From Isoetes taiwanensis (lineage: Eukaryota > Streptophyta > Lycopodiopsida > Isoetales > Isoetaceae), in the NCBI GenBank assembly GCA_021234155.1, contig JAJEKV010000054.1, forward strand, positions 6,227,370 through 6,291,369: a stretch of DNA of 64,000 nucleotides. Direction: 5' to 3'. The notes under the pieces are model-generated. The model made no database searches, was not told the origin of the DNA, and saw nothing but the letters and a program-made list of their open reading frames with translations. Of the stretch, positions 1 to 11,577 are shown in pieces (positions within the stretch are counted from its first letter, which is position 1; every line of letters starts with the position of its first letter). Position numbers and translations under genes: made by a program.

Positions 1-131
1 ATCTTTGTAACAATACAAACTCACAATCAAGAGAAGAAAAAGCATAGAATAAAGAAACGTAAAAACTAAAGCAACAACCTGCCAAAACTTAGCCGAATGC
101 AAAAAACTTCTTGAAATGCTTGACGCTTCCA

Positions 132-257
132 AAGCGGCTCCCTGGCTCTGAAAATAGAGGTAGAATAGCCTCGAAGCGGCTCCCTGGCTCTGAAAACAGA
201 GGTAGAATAGCCTGGAAGCGGCTCCCTGGATCTGAAAACAGAGGTAGAATAGCCTCG
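132..257. repeat. 42-bp minisatellite, three units
   Basis: Three head-to-tail copies of a 42-bp unit beginning AAGCGGCTCCCTGG start at 132, 174 and 216 and differ by only a few bases. Because 42 is a multiple of three, the repeat keeps frames open on both strands, which produces short repetitive ORFs. These are a by-product of the repeat and not genes. Confidence 0.9.
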
Positions 258-2096
258 GTATACATTAATCTTCTCAAGAAGGAGAATAACACATTTTATT
301 CTAGCTTTCACAACAGCAGACAAAGACTGTCGAGATATATGATATCGAGATCACCATCTTGCTGTGTGACAGCACTGACAGCACTCAGCACAGAGGTGCT
401 GACTATGTGCTGAATCAGCACTTCATCAGCACCTACACCAGCCCACCCACTTGCCTTAATTAGCTACGACACCGACTTGCCTTAATTAGTTACGGCATAA
501 TTAGGTGTGGTTGGTAACGGGAGCAGTTATTATCTACTGCCCCTTTTTATATCTTGTATTCTCACATACGTTTCAATACAATTCCTATTTGCCTTTGTTT
601 TGGGAGCTTGCGCTTTCGGATATTGGTGTGCATCCCCTTCTCTCCCTTTCTTGGTACAACCTTGACAAAGACATCTGGAAATTCTATGCCAAAATTAAAT
701 ACTTGTATAAATGGATGACCTTAAACCACGCACAACAACCCTTCATATAGCAAACACAACGATTACACAACTGAAATCTTATTAATGGGCATCGGGTGCA
801 CACCAAATTGCGACCTGCACAGCTATTATCCATAATCAATTTTTCCATGTATTGAGAGCTTACCATATCGTCAAATTTATCAAGAATGGCCCGTGCCACT
901 ATTTACCATTCATTTATTGCTAAATCTTTTCAATCTCTAGCATTCAACTATTAGTCCATTTGACCCCAATACTTCAGATTCAGAACATATTTATCTGATC
1001 ATGTGCTGCAGCTAACTCATGTTTCTTCAAGGCTGTGTCTTAAGATCATTTCTGCACATATCAACCACAGTCTAGCTCAAAAATTGCTTGCTTATTTGAA
1101 AGCTGGTAGTAAAATGCCTTTGCACACAACAACATCAGAAGTTAGATGGATCATCAGTTCACCTATTCATCATGCGAGTCTGGTAATTGAAGGCAAAGCA
1201 TTTTTCAGGTTGATGACCAGAGTGTATGGTAACTGACAGAAGATTATTATAGTTGCATGATGGGTCTTCTAGCATGATCAAGATACCTATATGAGGCACA
1301 AAGAGTGTATATAAAGAATGTCAGATGTCAAAAGAATGCAATATAACAACTTCTCAAAGTGAAATATACGCATGAATTTATTACATTTACATTCTATGAT
1401 CTTGATCCATCTTAGTATCATATGGAGCAAACGAAAGGGTATCAAACGAAAATTCTTGATGCATCTGAGATTTGCATTCTTTTGAAAATACAGCAAAAGC
1501 ATTTCTCAGTGCATGTAAAGAATATGGGGAAGTAGATCTTGGACTTAATTGCTTTTAGCAGTTACTTGCAATCAATCCAGAAGATACTGTTCCACATGCA
1601 CTTATGGCAACTATCTATTCCGAGTGCAGGTAGGAGGGGTGATGTAATCAGAATAGAAGAGCTGCTGAACATGTGAAGGGCTTACAATTTGCATGAGTTT
1701 GTTCTGGGCCACAACACTTGAAATTGAAGTGATGGTCAAATCTCCAAAGTGCATTGACAGCTAGATGCTGAACAAAGTCCATGGGCACATATTGAGAAGC
1801 TCACATGAACCACTTGGCACATGTGGACATAAATAGTTCAAGGTCTTCTTGCTTTGCTGCATATAAGGTCAGAGTTATACCCGCAAGCACAGAGCACGTA
1901 GAACAGATTATTGCTCTCTTGCAACCTCTCAAAAAACACAGAGGCATAACCACCTCAACAGCTTCACACCTGTTAAGCATCGTTTCCAGTTCTGCGAGAG
2001 GACAAATGAACAATAAACAGTTTACCTTTTCATCCTAATATGGCTAAATCACAGGAGAAACAATAAACAATTTTCTGCAGGCAATAGCTAAACCAC
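258..2096. other. No recognisable gene
   Basis: AT-rich sequence. Bases about 365-440 are rich in the pentamer CAGCA/AGCAC, giving a loosely repetitive patch. A short open frame at 1003-1236 (plus, 77 codons) and one at 1805-2038 match nothing I know and have no visible splice or domain signals. I see no RNA gene. Confidence 0.5.
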
Positions 2097-2816
2097 TGCA
2101 AAAAATGAAGGAAAGATTTCCCCACAGGTTTCATCAGAAGCTGTCAGTGTGTTTTCATAATCATATGACAATACATCCTACTGGCAGTGACATAAAGCAG
2201 TCTGATTCCAGCAGGACGAACACTACATACTCAATAAATAGAATGGGTTCTCTTTTTAGCCCCATGGCAAATACTTATTGTGGCAAATGCTTCATCTGTT
2301 CTCCGTGGACGATACAATCATATTCTATTCTATTCTATTCTTATATCTAATTTTCTTAAATCTCTTAGCTTAGACATATTTAGGCATAGATGCACCAACG
2401 AACCTTTGCCGATAACTAATAATATAACATGCAGGCCACGCAACAGAGTTTATTAGATTACCAGATAATTCCGTGATCTGCATCATTTTGGGCAAGGAAG
2501 TAGGATCTCTCTCATCTAAACCGCAAATCGCACACTCTAAAACAGCGCACAAAGAGAAATTTATATATGCCATAACCTCAGGGCCTCAGGGCATTCACAA
2601 CACTATTTGTCAATTGCATGGGTAAATGTTTATTCAACCTCATTGTATTCATAGTCCTAATTCTTGCACATATCGTATGTGTCAGGATTGTACCCCCGGT
2701 GGTCATTCCTTTACATAATATGATGGCATAAAATGCATCCGCTGTATGGTCCAGTTAATTCAGGCTCATTTATGGATTACGGATGCTTTGAGTGCCTCCA
2801 GAACATAATACCTTGA
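2097..2816 (+). repeat. Left arm of a long inverted duplication
   Basis: Read on the opposite strand this segment matches 7522-8437 almost base for base, apart from several indels. Both arms share the blocks around GCAAAAAATGAAGGAAAG (outer end) and GGAGGCACTCAAAGCATCCG (inner end). This arm lacks the internal tandem duplication seen in the right arm and has a (TTCTA)4 tract near 2321-2343 in place of different sequence there. The inner end contains, on the minus strand, the last codons and stop of a short coding stretch ending GIMFWRHSKHP, so the arm looks like the 3' end of a gene plus its downstream flank. Confidence 0.85.
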
Positions 2817-2901
2817 ATGAATTTACGAAGCATTACCTTGATGCGCGAGAAGGCATCCTCGTGCAAGGCAGAGAATAAAGCTATCAATACAGCACTAGTC
2901 A
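2780..2901 (-). pseudogene. Possible terminal exon, unknown protein
   Basis: On the minus strand, starting after an AG near 2900, the sequence is open for about 39 codons and ends at a TAA near 2780. It reads SAVLIALFSALHEDAFSRIK and then continues into the shared ending GIMFWRHSKHP, which is also encoded by the right arm of the inverted duplication. The two copies differ by an apparent 25-bp insertion next to the shared sequence TCAAGGTA. I do not recognise the protein. The coding interpretation rests only on the open frame and its conservation between arms, and it could be chance. Confidence 0.25.
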
Positions 2902-3471
2902 TGTGAAATGGACCTCAAAATGCCTCTGGTTGAATTTGTACAGTTTTCTCTTCATTGACTTTATCTTTCTTCTTGATCTGTTGCATCTAAACTAGATTTG
3001 GACGGAATCCTCGTACAATCAAGTCAAGTCATTTATTGCACATGGGACCATATATCCAAGCTCATAAGATCTCTACAGTCAGTCAACCATAATACAAACT
3101 AGCAACTATAATAGCCAGAACTTCCGCAACACCCAAAGATGCCTAGGAAAGCACGATTAAACAAAATGATGGTATATCATATGGCTAATAAGATTTTGAT
3201 TCAGTGTTGCAAATGTTTTTCAAGTCATCAGTTGGATGACATACAAAACTTCCATGACTATGTCTATGTATGGCTATGGCTATTGACATGGTTTCAATAG
3301 GACTATGGAACGTAGTGCCTAGTCAAATTGAAAGCAGCATTACAGGAGGATAGTGTGGGTGTAAAGACAAACTACCAGGTGTAGAACATGTTCTTTACAC
3401 GTTGCCAATAACATCAGAAGGGCACGGTTGCTTCAATATCGGACATTTGTTACTCGAAGCTCCATTGGTAA
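2902..3471. other. Spacer before LINE ORF2, no gene
   Basis: No gene seen. This lies between the left arm of the inverted duplication and the ORF2 start. The expected ORF1 of the same LINE is not upstream, so the element is 5'-truncated or rearranged within this spacer. Confidence 0.5.
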
Positions 3472-6400
3472 ATGAAGATAGTCTCCTGGAATATGAGAGG
3501 CATCAAGGGCCCCCTGAAGAGGAAAAGGGCTCTGATTGCTCTCAAAGAAATTAAGGCAGATATAGTGCTGCTTCAAGAACATAGGCTTCCTGCCTTTGAA
3601 GCATCAAATTTGGGGAATTGGATTTTCCCTAATGGTGAGTCTATTTGGGCTCCTGCTGATGGTACCAAAGGGGGTATCTGTATTGCATGGAATGGTCTGA
3701 AGAAAATTGGCTCCTTCTCTCATCCTTCTGGGACATGGCAGGTTGCATTCTTGGAAGTGGAAAAAGAGCAAATGGGCATCATAAATATCTATGCATCTAC
3801 CTCCCCTGAAGAAAGAGAAGAGCAATGGAAAAGTATGACAGACTGGTTACAGGGACAGAGCATTGGCAATTGGGTTCTGAGTGGTGACTTCAACAACACT
3901 CCTTCTTGGGATCAGAAAGCAGGCAAGAAGATTAATATGTCAAAGGGGGAAAGATACCAGTGGGATAAGCTAATCCATAGTTTCATCTACCATGCCCCAT
4001 CCTCCTCCAATGCTTATTCTTGATGTAACAAAAGGAAAGGAGCAGACAGAGTGTATTGCTTGTTGGATAGGTATTATACCAACATATCTACTATGGATGG
4101 CTAGGACAATTTGACTGTAATCAATGATTGCAGCAACTCCATCTCGGATCACTATCCCCAGATTTTGGACATGGGTCTTCTCCCCCAAAAAAGGATGGCT
4201 GATACTCCATTTAAATTCAATGTTAGCCTCCTTAATAATAAAACCTTCTGTGATGATTTCACTAGGTTCCCATCAATGCAAGTGGATCAATGAAGGAATT
4301 CATAGGCAGATGTAAATAGATCAAGAATTGGGTTAAGCAGTGGGGCAGAGAATAGAGTAAGAAAAAAAGACAGGAAAAGAATGAAATATACATGGAGATG
4401 AAAGTAGTTCGACAAAATCTCTTCATGGATAAGGACAATTTGCAGTTACAACAGAGAGAGGAAATTCTCGAAAGGAAGGTAAAATTGATTGAAGAATATG
4501 AGGCGAAGAGTCTGACAATAAAAAACAGGAGCCTGTACATCAATCACATGGATGACTGCAACTCTAAATTCTTTTTTAGAGCTGCCAAAAGCAGATTAAT
4601 GAATAATGGGATTGTTTCTGTAAAGGATGATAATCAACAGGACATATCCAAACAGGAGGACATCCAGGATTTCTTCTTTAACAAGTACAGGGACTTATTT
4701 GCAGCCAGACAAACAGATAATGACAAAATGCTGGAATTCTTTGATTATCTTGGCCCCAAAGATCAAAGTATAGATGATAGTCACCTTCTAGCAGTGCCAA
4801 TGGAGGAGGAGATCTTGAAAACCATTAAGAATATGGCTCATGGCAAAAGACCTGGGCCTGATGGATTACCTCCAGAATTTTATGAGCAATTCTGGGCCTT
4901 AGTTGGCAAAGATCTCACTTTGTTTATACAAGGTGCATGGCAGGCAGAGAAACTACATCCAGCTGTCAATGCTGGGTTAATTGCCTTAGTTCTCAAGGTA
5001 GACAAGCCTGCCACCTTTTCAGACTGGAGACCCATTTCATTGACAAATGTTACATATAAAATTGTGGCCAAGATATTTGCCAATAGACTCAAAAAAGTCT
5101 TACAGGAGAAAATAAGTAATGTTCAATCAGGCTTTCTTCCTAGGAGAAGTATCCTTGATAACTTCATTGGGGCTTATGAAGGTCTACACTGGAATAGATT
5201 TTCCAATCAGAAGTGTGTACTGCTTAAACTTGATTTTAGAAGAGCTTATGACACTATTGATTGGAACATTCTCAATAGGGCCATGATCCAACTTGTATTC
5301 TCCAAAGAAGTTATAGACAAGATAACAGGCTTTAATGCTACAGGATGCTCAGCAGTGTTAATAAATGGTTCCCCCTCCTCTTTTTTCGAGTGTAAAAGCG
5401 GGGTTAGGCAGGGTTGCCCTCTGGCCCCTTACCTTTTCCTTATTGTAGCTGAGATGGTCACAAGGGTTATTCTGAGAATGCAGCAAGATGACAGAATTAG
5501 CTGCCTCAATTTACCTGTGGCAAATGAATCCCTGTCAGTAATGCAGTATGCAGATGATACGTTTGTATTCCTAAAGGAGCAAGGAGATAGCATTCCAAAC
5601 TTTCTTGCTGCTATGGACTTGTTTGGGAAAGCATCAGGGGTTCTGTTAAACAAAGATAAATGTGCAATTGTTTCTGATAGTTCAGAAAGCTTTATTCAAG
5701 GAATCAAAGTTTGTGGACATCAGTCTGCAACTAAGTTATTGGGTTTACCTCTGGCACTAAACATGAGTCTCCATGGATTGTGGGAGCCCATTGTTGCTAA
5801 AATAAAGAAGAAACTGCAGGTGTATCCCAAAACTTTATCTTTGGCTGGGAGAGTGGAAATTATCAATAGTGTTATTGCTAGTTCACATGTCTTCTTCTCA
5901 TCAGCCATAATACCAAGAGCTGGAAACTATCATGAAGGAGTTCATTTGGCAAGGATCACATATGATTGGATGGCAGCACTTAACCTTACCAAAGAAAAAA
6001 GGAGGATTAGGATGTAAAGATCTATTTCTTCAAGCTCAGACCCTTGCTGCAAAACTAGTTTGGAGAACAATAACTTCTCAATCGAAATCCCTTGCTCTTC
6101 TTCTGACAAATTTCTGGCTTAGTAAAACTTCTTTGGTTGGTAGCCCTTCCACTCCCCATCATATTCCGGATTCTGTTTTTTACCAGCTTGATCCATGTTC
6201 AGGTACATCTCCGATCATGAGAAGGATTATACAAGCTTGGAACAGAGTCTCTGTTTGCTTTCAAGCTCGGCCAATTAATAAAGTTTCAGATGATTTTCAT
6301 TTTTTCTGGCACCAGGGACTCACAGATGAGAATGATGGATGCTTAGCCTTGAAACATCCTAGGAAATATAAGGAGGAAGCTCAAAGGGTTATGCACAATT

Positions 6401-7284
6401 GGCAGTATGTCAAATGGGGCAGTCTGGAAAACCTGGCAGGAAGTCTCCAGTCTGGTTAGGGACTCTGTTTGTAACAGGAATATTTACAATGCCTTGACTC
6501 AACATCCTAAAAGAACAGGGGGTGTGGAAAAAGAACACAATTGGACTCTGGATGACAAAGGCTACAATGTAGCCAAGATTCATTCCCTCCTGCTGAATTC
6601 CCAAGAGACAAAGGTCTCCAGGCAATGGGGTTGTGCCTGGAGTTGCTCAGAACCTGATGCCATTCGTGTCATTCGAAAAGGTTGGAAGATACAAAGTGCC
6701 AAGAAAACCATTTTGTCAGATGGCTTCTTTTGAACAAAAGTTTGAAGACTAATGCATACCGAGCCAAATTTAACAATCAAATTTCAGATAGGTGTCCTCT
6801 AGGCTGTGGCCAAGCCGAAACCTCAACCCATATCTTCATTTGCCCATGGCTTACTCCTTTCTGGAATTGGATTCATGCATTTATTGGGTTTACTCCATCT
6901 AGTGAACCAGAATTGTTTGCCTTCCTCTCCTCTGGTTCTTCCTTTATGAGTACAGTAAGGACTTTATGTCTATGGACAATTTGGAAACATAGGAATGGAG
7001 TGGCCATTAATCATTCTGCTCCAGATATAAATTCCCTCAAAACTACTCTTCAACTGGAGTTGGCTGATGCAGCCATGGCACACAGATTGCTTAGGGGCTC
7101 TAACTATGACAGAAATTGGGATGTTTTGGGTTCCTATCAGGGATTTTATTCTTTCTTCTCATTGTATTTCAACAAGCTCTCTGATGTGGCTGACAGAATA
7201 CCTGGTCAAGAAGCACCACGAAGGCGGGCATTACAGGGAGGTCCCGGAAGGAACGAAACCCTTATCGCACCAGGAAGTCCTTGA
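3472..7284 (+). pseudogene. L1-type LINE ORF2 (APE-RT-zf-RVT), broken
   Basis: ORF2 of a plant L1-like retrotransposon, which would nick the target DNA and copy its own RNA there. It starts at ATG 3472 with MKIVSWNMRGIKGPLK, the apurinic-endonuclease fold, followed by SGDFNN and SDHYP catalytic motifs. The reverse transcriptase begins near 4850 (GPDGLPPEF) and continues through WRPISLTNVTYKI, LKLDFRRAYDTIDW, GVRQGCPLAPYLF and the catalytic MQYADDTFVF near 5545. A zf-RVT zinc knuckle (CPLGCG...H...C) lies near 6800-6840. Lesions: TGA at 4021 and TAG at 4102 (both fit TGG-to-stop transitions), a frame change between 4294 and 4391, another near 5930-6010, and two more before 6682. About 1,270 codons would be normal for plant L1 ORF2, so most of the ORF survives. 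No poly(A) or target duplication is visible at the 3' side. Confidence 0.93.
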
Positions 7285-7568
7285 AGCTCTATTATGGGTA
7301 AAGGCAAAAATTATTATGGTGAAGACATTGAAGCGGGTTTTAGATGATGAAGATATTTGGCAGTTTAAGCATGAGCTCAAAAATTATTTCGAGCAGAAGC
7401 TTGGCATCTGTGAATCATGCAGGGATTCATGGATACTCCATATTTTGGACTCTTCAGCATATGGAGCCATGGAACTGGATTATCTCCTTTTCAAGTACTG
7501 GAACAGATCAGGCTTTTGCCATCAAGGTATCATGTTCTGGAGGCACTCAAAGCATCCGTAATCTATAA
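7285..7568 (+). other. Open stretch of unknown origin after ORF2
   Basis: Two overlapping plus frames stay open from about 7190 to 7568. One reads EVLEALLWVKAKIIMVKTLK and ends GIMFWRHSKHP; the other ends CSGGTQSIRNL. The shared end with the minus-strand frame at 2780 places this at the inner edge of the inverted duplication. It is not recognisable LINE sequence. It may be a captured or pre-existing host exon, but I cannot name the family and codon evidence does not decide between frames. Confidence 0.3.
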
Positions 7569-8437
7569 ATGAGCCTGAATCAACTGAACCATACAGTGGA
7601 TGCATTTTATGCCATTGTATTGTCTAAAGGAATGACCACCGGGGGTACAATCCTATGAGTTGTGCAAGAATTAGGACTATGAATACAACACTCAAAGCAT
7701 CAGTAATCTATAAATGAGCCTGAATCAACTGGACCATACAGTGGATGCGTATTATGCCATTGTATTGTGTAAAGGAATGACCACTGGGGGTACAATCCTT
7801 GCACATATGAGCTCTGCAGGAATTAGGACTATGAATACAATGAGGTTGAATAAACATTTTACCCATGCAATTGGCAAATAGTGTTGTGAATGCCCTGAGG
7901 TCCTAAGGTTATGGCATGTATAAATTTATCTTTGTGCACTGTTTTAGTGTATGAGATGAGAGAGGTCCTACTTCCTTGCCCAAAATCATGCAGATCATGG
8001 AATTATCTGGTAATCTAATAAACTCTATTGTGTGGTCCGCATGTTATATTATCAGTTATCGGCAAAGGTTCGTTGGTGCATCTATGCCTAAACATGTCTA
8101 AGCTAAGAGATTTAAGAAAATTCGATATGAGAAGAGATGGCCATCTGATGGCATTATAGCCAAGTTTTATTGTCTTTTTGTTCCATCACATATGCATGTG
8201 CTTCGCCTAACAGATGAAGCATTTGCCACATTAAGTGTTTGCCATGGGGCTAAAAAGAGAACCCATTCTATTTATTGAGTATGTAGTGTCCGTCCTGCTG
8301 GAATTCCATGAGGTTTTTGAAATTAGCATCAGACTGTTTTATGTCACTGCCAGTAGAATGTATTGTCATATGATTATGAAAACACACTGGCAGCTTCTGA
8401 GGAAACCTGTGGGGAAATCTTTCCTTCATTTTTTGCA
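7522..8437 (-). repeat. Right arm of a long inverted duplication
   Basis: Inverted partner of 2097-2816. It is longer because it contains a tandem duplication of about 140 bp (7560-7700 repeated at 7690-7830, both with ATCTATAAATGAGCCTGAAT) and a stretch near 8115-8215 that is not in the left arm. Outside 8437 and inside 7522 the match stops or is reduced to short blocks. The two arms enclose about 4.7 kb holding the LINE ORF2. Confidence 0.85.
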
Positions 8438-9162
8438 GCGCTCGGACATGAAATCGTTGGATATGAAGCAATAGAAGGATTTTAAACTCATTGATCTTTG
8501 ACAATCAATTTGTCGCTGGCAGATAGGGTGGGCTTTTTATCGTGTAGATCATATTTCTTTGCAATTTGGAAATCTGAAAGTGTACGTCTAGAATTCTAGA
8601 AAAAATTGTTCTATATAGCATTCCACCTTTAGGAAAGGGATTTATTTCTTTGCCTGCTAGCTTCTTTGTTGTATGATTTCTTTGGCGGCATGTTATTTGC
8701 CACGAATTTTGCAAAGACCTACTTTCATGTCGCAGAGCATTCAAACCTATAAGCATATCACTAAGAATGACAACTTGCCAAGCATTATGGAATGCATGAT
8801 TAATGCGTAGGCTGTTAATATCAATAATACGATCCAACGTATTTACTAGATGAAGTTATTGCTTATTATCAGTAGAGATTTATAGGCTGCTAAATTTATT
8901 TCCATTTATTAAACTTTTATTTTCTGATTCGAGGCATGCAATTACCATCCTAGTTTAGCAGCTCAGTAAAGACTTGACTTTTTTGTTCCTTTAGTTTTAC
9001 CTTTAACCTTACGGGTCCTATTTCGTTTCTCCTGATTTTAGTTCATGATGCTCTGTTAGGCTTAGATAACAGAATAATTATCATTTATTACAGCACGATG
9101 TGGTGCCCATTTTTTGGACCAGAAAAACATGCCATTTTGATGAAAATTTGAAAGCTTTGAGG
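8438..9162. other. No recognisable gene
   Basis: AT-rich sequence. A minus ORF at 8505-8837 has no recognisable motif. The region would be expected to hold the ORF2 of the minus-strand LINE whose ORF1 ends at 9163, but no endonuclease or reverse-transcriptase motif is present on either strand. Confidence 0.5.
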
Positions 9163-11140
9163 CTAGATCTCTCTTGGAGTATAGACCTTTTTTTGTCTCC
9201 TCTTGATCTGAGGGAGTGGAGTTACAAAGGATTGTTCATTGGAGAACTCTTTCTCTTCATCACTTCCATCTTCATCATCCCAAAATTTGCCTGATAAAGC
9301 AGAAGAGGGATCCCTCAAATCTTTAAGCTGGGCAGCTGGGGTCTTGAAAATACCCCCCTCCCTAGATGGGACCTCATTTCCTTCTGCTGCAGGGGAGTCT
9401 ACCCCTGTTATCAGAGATCCCTGCTGTTCACTAGTTTCCCTGGCCAATAGATCAACACCATTGGTAGACAAACCATTATCCCTCTCTAAAACAGTCTCTG
9501 GAGGAGATGTCAACATCAGTTCACCACTATTTGTGTTCAATTCCTCCTCCTTTTCAGGGATGGGTTGGTTGGGCACCACTTCCTGTTCTAGGAAAGAGTT
9601 CCATAATTGGTAAGGGTGAATCTGTGTTTTGGGCTACCAAAGGGAAAAACTTAGAGAGCCGGGTCCCCCATCCTTACTTACCTCCCGATGAATCCGAGGA
9701 AGAATAGATTTTATCTTGGGGATTTGGTTCTCTTATAGTTAAGGCCATGGACCTAAATACCTCAGAGGTATCTTGGGGTCCGCTTCCATCAGAGACACCT
9801 TTCCCTTTTGAATCGGGATTGTAAAGGACTTTGACTTTGGCCGAGTCTTCCAGAAATTGCACTTTTTTCTTCCATTCTGTCCTTGATTTCCTCTCCAGAC
9901 TCTTTCCAAGTTCCATCTTTATCTTTTCTTTTTCCTTCTCTTCCCTGATTTTTTGTCTTCTTCTTTTCCTTTTTTCACTACCATTTTTATTTTGCCTCTG
10001 TCTTTCCTGCCTTCCCTTATTTGGAGTAATCCAAGCACCTTCACCCTGTTTTCCCATATCCTGTAGATTCCCTGGATCTTGTCTATGTGGACTTTTCTTG
10101 ATTCCGCCGTCACCCTTGCAAACTTTTCCCCCATGCAGCCTAATGCCACATGTTTGGCATGGCTGGGGAAGTCCCTGCCATGCAAGTTTCAGAGCCTTAG
10201 GGTTGCCAAAATAATCCACAAACTTAATCTCTCCCGGAATTGGTTTGAGCAAATCTATCTGTGCCCAAACTCTGGGGGCTTTATCCTGCGAGACTTCCCA
10301 GCTTATCACATTTCCAGTATATTGGAAGAGAGTAATCAGAGATTGCTCGTTCCAATACATAGGATTGAGGCCGTGCAGAGAGGTCCAAGCCGGATGGTAT
10401 AGTTCAGAGAAATTCTGAGGGTCGAAGGAAGGGTACCATTTTTGAAAAAAGAATTGAGTGTTAGCTTTGGTGATGGTGCCCTGTTTAAGGAGAAAGCTCG
10501 GGGTCTGGCTATTTCCACATTCAACCATGAAGAATGGGAATTCTATCCAGTATATACTATTGATTGCTATCCCATGCTCCATCCTTTCAAGCTCCCCTTT
10601 TATATATTGTAGCCGAACCCCCTCATGTCGGACACATCCTATGAGCCCCCGGGATTTAAGAAACTTAAGCTTACTTTCTACTGCTGCATTTCTGAGAGGC
10701 TTACCAGTGAATGCCGGGACTTTTTCAGTTATCAGCTCCTTCCTAACGTCCTCCTGGATCTGGTTAGCATACTCCAGAATTTGGTTGACGGCCTCCTTCT
10801 GTCGCTGCAAGGTACCAACTCCAGAGGAATGCCTCGTGTTCACCATGTCTGATAAGGAAGTAAGAAAGTCTCCAAAGGCAACGAAGTCTTTCACCTTCTC
10901 TCCCTTCTCCACCGCAGCCAAATGAGCAGCAATCTCTTTGATTTGCCTAAATCCCTTTTCACTCAGGGTACGGGCCAAATCTTGCAATTCTTCGAATTTG
11001 GCATTATTCCCTTCCACATCATTCCTTTCTGACCCTTTAACTTCTTTTTCTTTTTCCCCCAATACTGGCTCTGCCTGCACACCTCCCAATGGGCTGTCCC
11101 ATCCGACCTGACGTCTGTATTTCCCTAGACATCCCTTCAC
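9163..11140 (-). pseudogene. LINE ORF1, DUF4283-like with CCHC knuckle
   Basis: Nucleic-acid-binding ORF1 of a plant L1-type LINE, which would coat the element RNA. The main frame runs 11140-9674 (488 codons). It has a charged N-terminal half, then a region ending ARVWAQIDLLKPIPGEIKF-like sequence typical of the plant DUF4283 gag-like domain (here PRVWAQIDLLKP near residue 310), immediately followed by a classic C-x2-C-x4-H-x4-C knuckle, CQTCGIRLHGGKVC. A very basic KR-rich tract follows. A frameshift around 9580-9670 separates the acidic Ser/Glu-rich tail at 9579-9163, which ends in a basic patch (QIKRRQKKVYTPREI). ORF2 should follow directly but does not, which is odd because LINE copies normally lose their 5' end, not their 3' end. 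Confidence 0.85.
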
Positions 11141-11577
11141 CCTGTCTCCCCCACACTGATTTTTTTATTATATTTTCGATCTTTCTACTACCCTAACACC
11201 GTGCCACTACTATCAACCTACAATCTTCCTACTGAACACCTTCAACTGTAAACCTTCACTACAACCCTACTGTCAACCCACGAGCAATGCGTATGAAAGA
11301 TACCTGCTGCACTGGCATTCCTGTCACCCACAAACTCACCCAGCCAAGATTCAAGAAGCTCTACTTCTAACTGCGGGATCGTTGAAAAGATGGCAGTAAA
11401 TAGTTCTTCTGGGAAGAATCTATGATACACCAGACTTTCCCACAACCTTGCACTCTCACCCTCAAGCCATCCACAGGTGAATCTCTCACCTTGGATCAAG
11501 ATCGTGAAGAACCTCATGACTTAGGGTAACAGCAGCAGAGTTCTCCCGCTCCCGCTCCCGCGTCCGCCATCTCCTCC
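11141..11577 (-). other. LINE 5' UTR
   Basis: On the minus strand this begins abruptly near 11577 with a G/C-rich start (ATGGCGGACGCGGGAGCGGG) and runs to the ORF1 start at 11140. A frame 11517-11242 is open but not recognisable. The sharp edge against the direct repeat at 11578 marks the probable 5' end of the LINE. Confidence 0.55.

Noticed and set aside
132-257. Repeat array considered as CRISPR-like
   Set aside because: Units are directly adjacent with no unique spacers, and the window is eukaryotic.
9831-10925. Plus-strand ORFs of 107-155 codons
   Set aside because: They are antisense shadows of the LINE ORF1, with F/S-rich composition and no motif.
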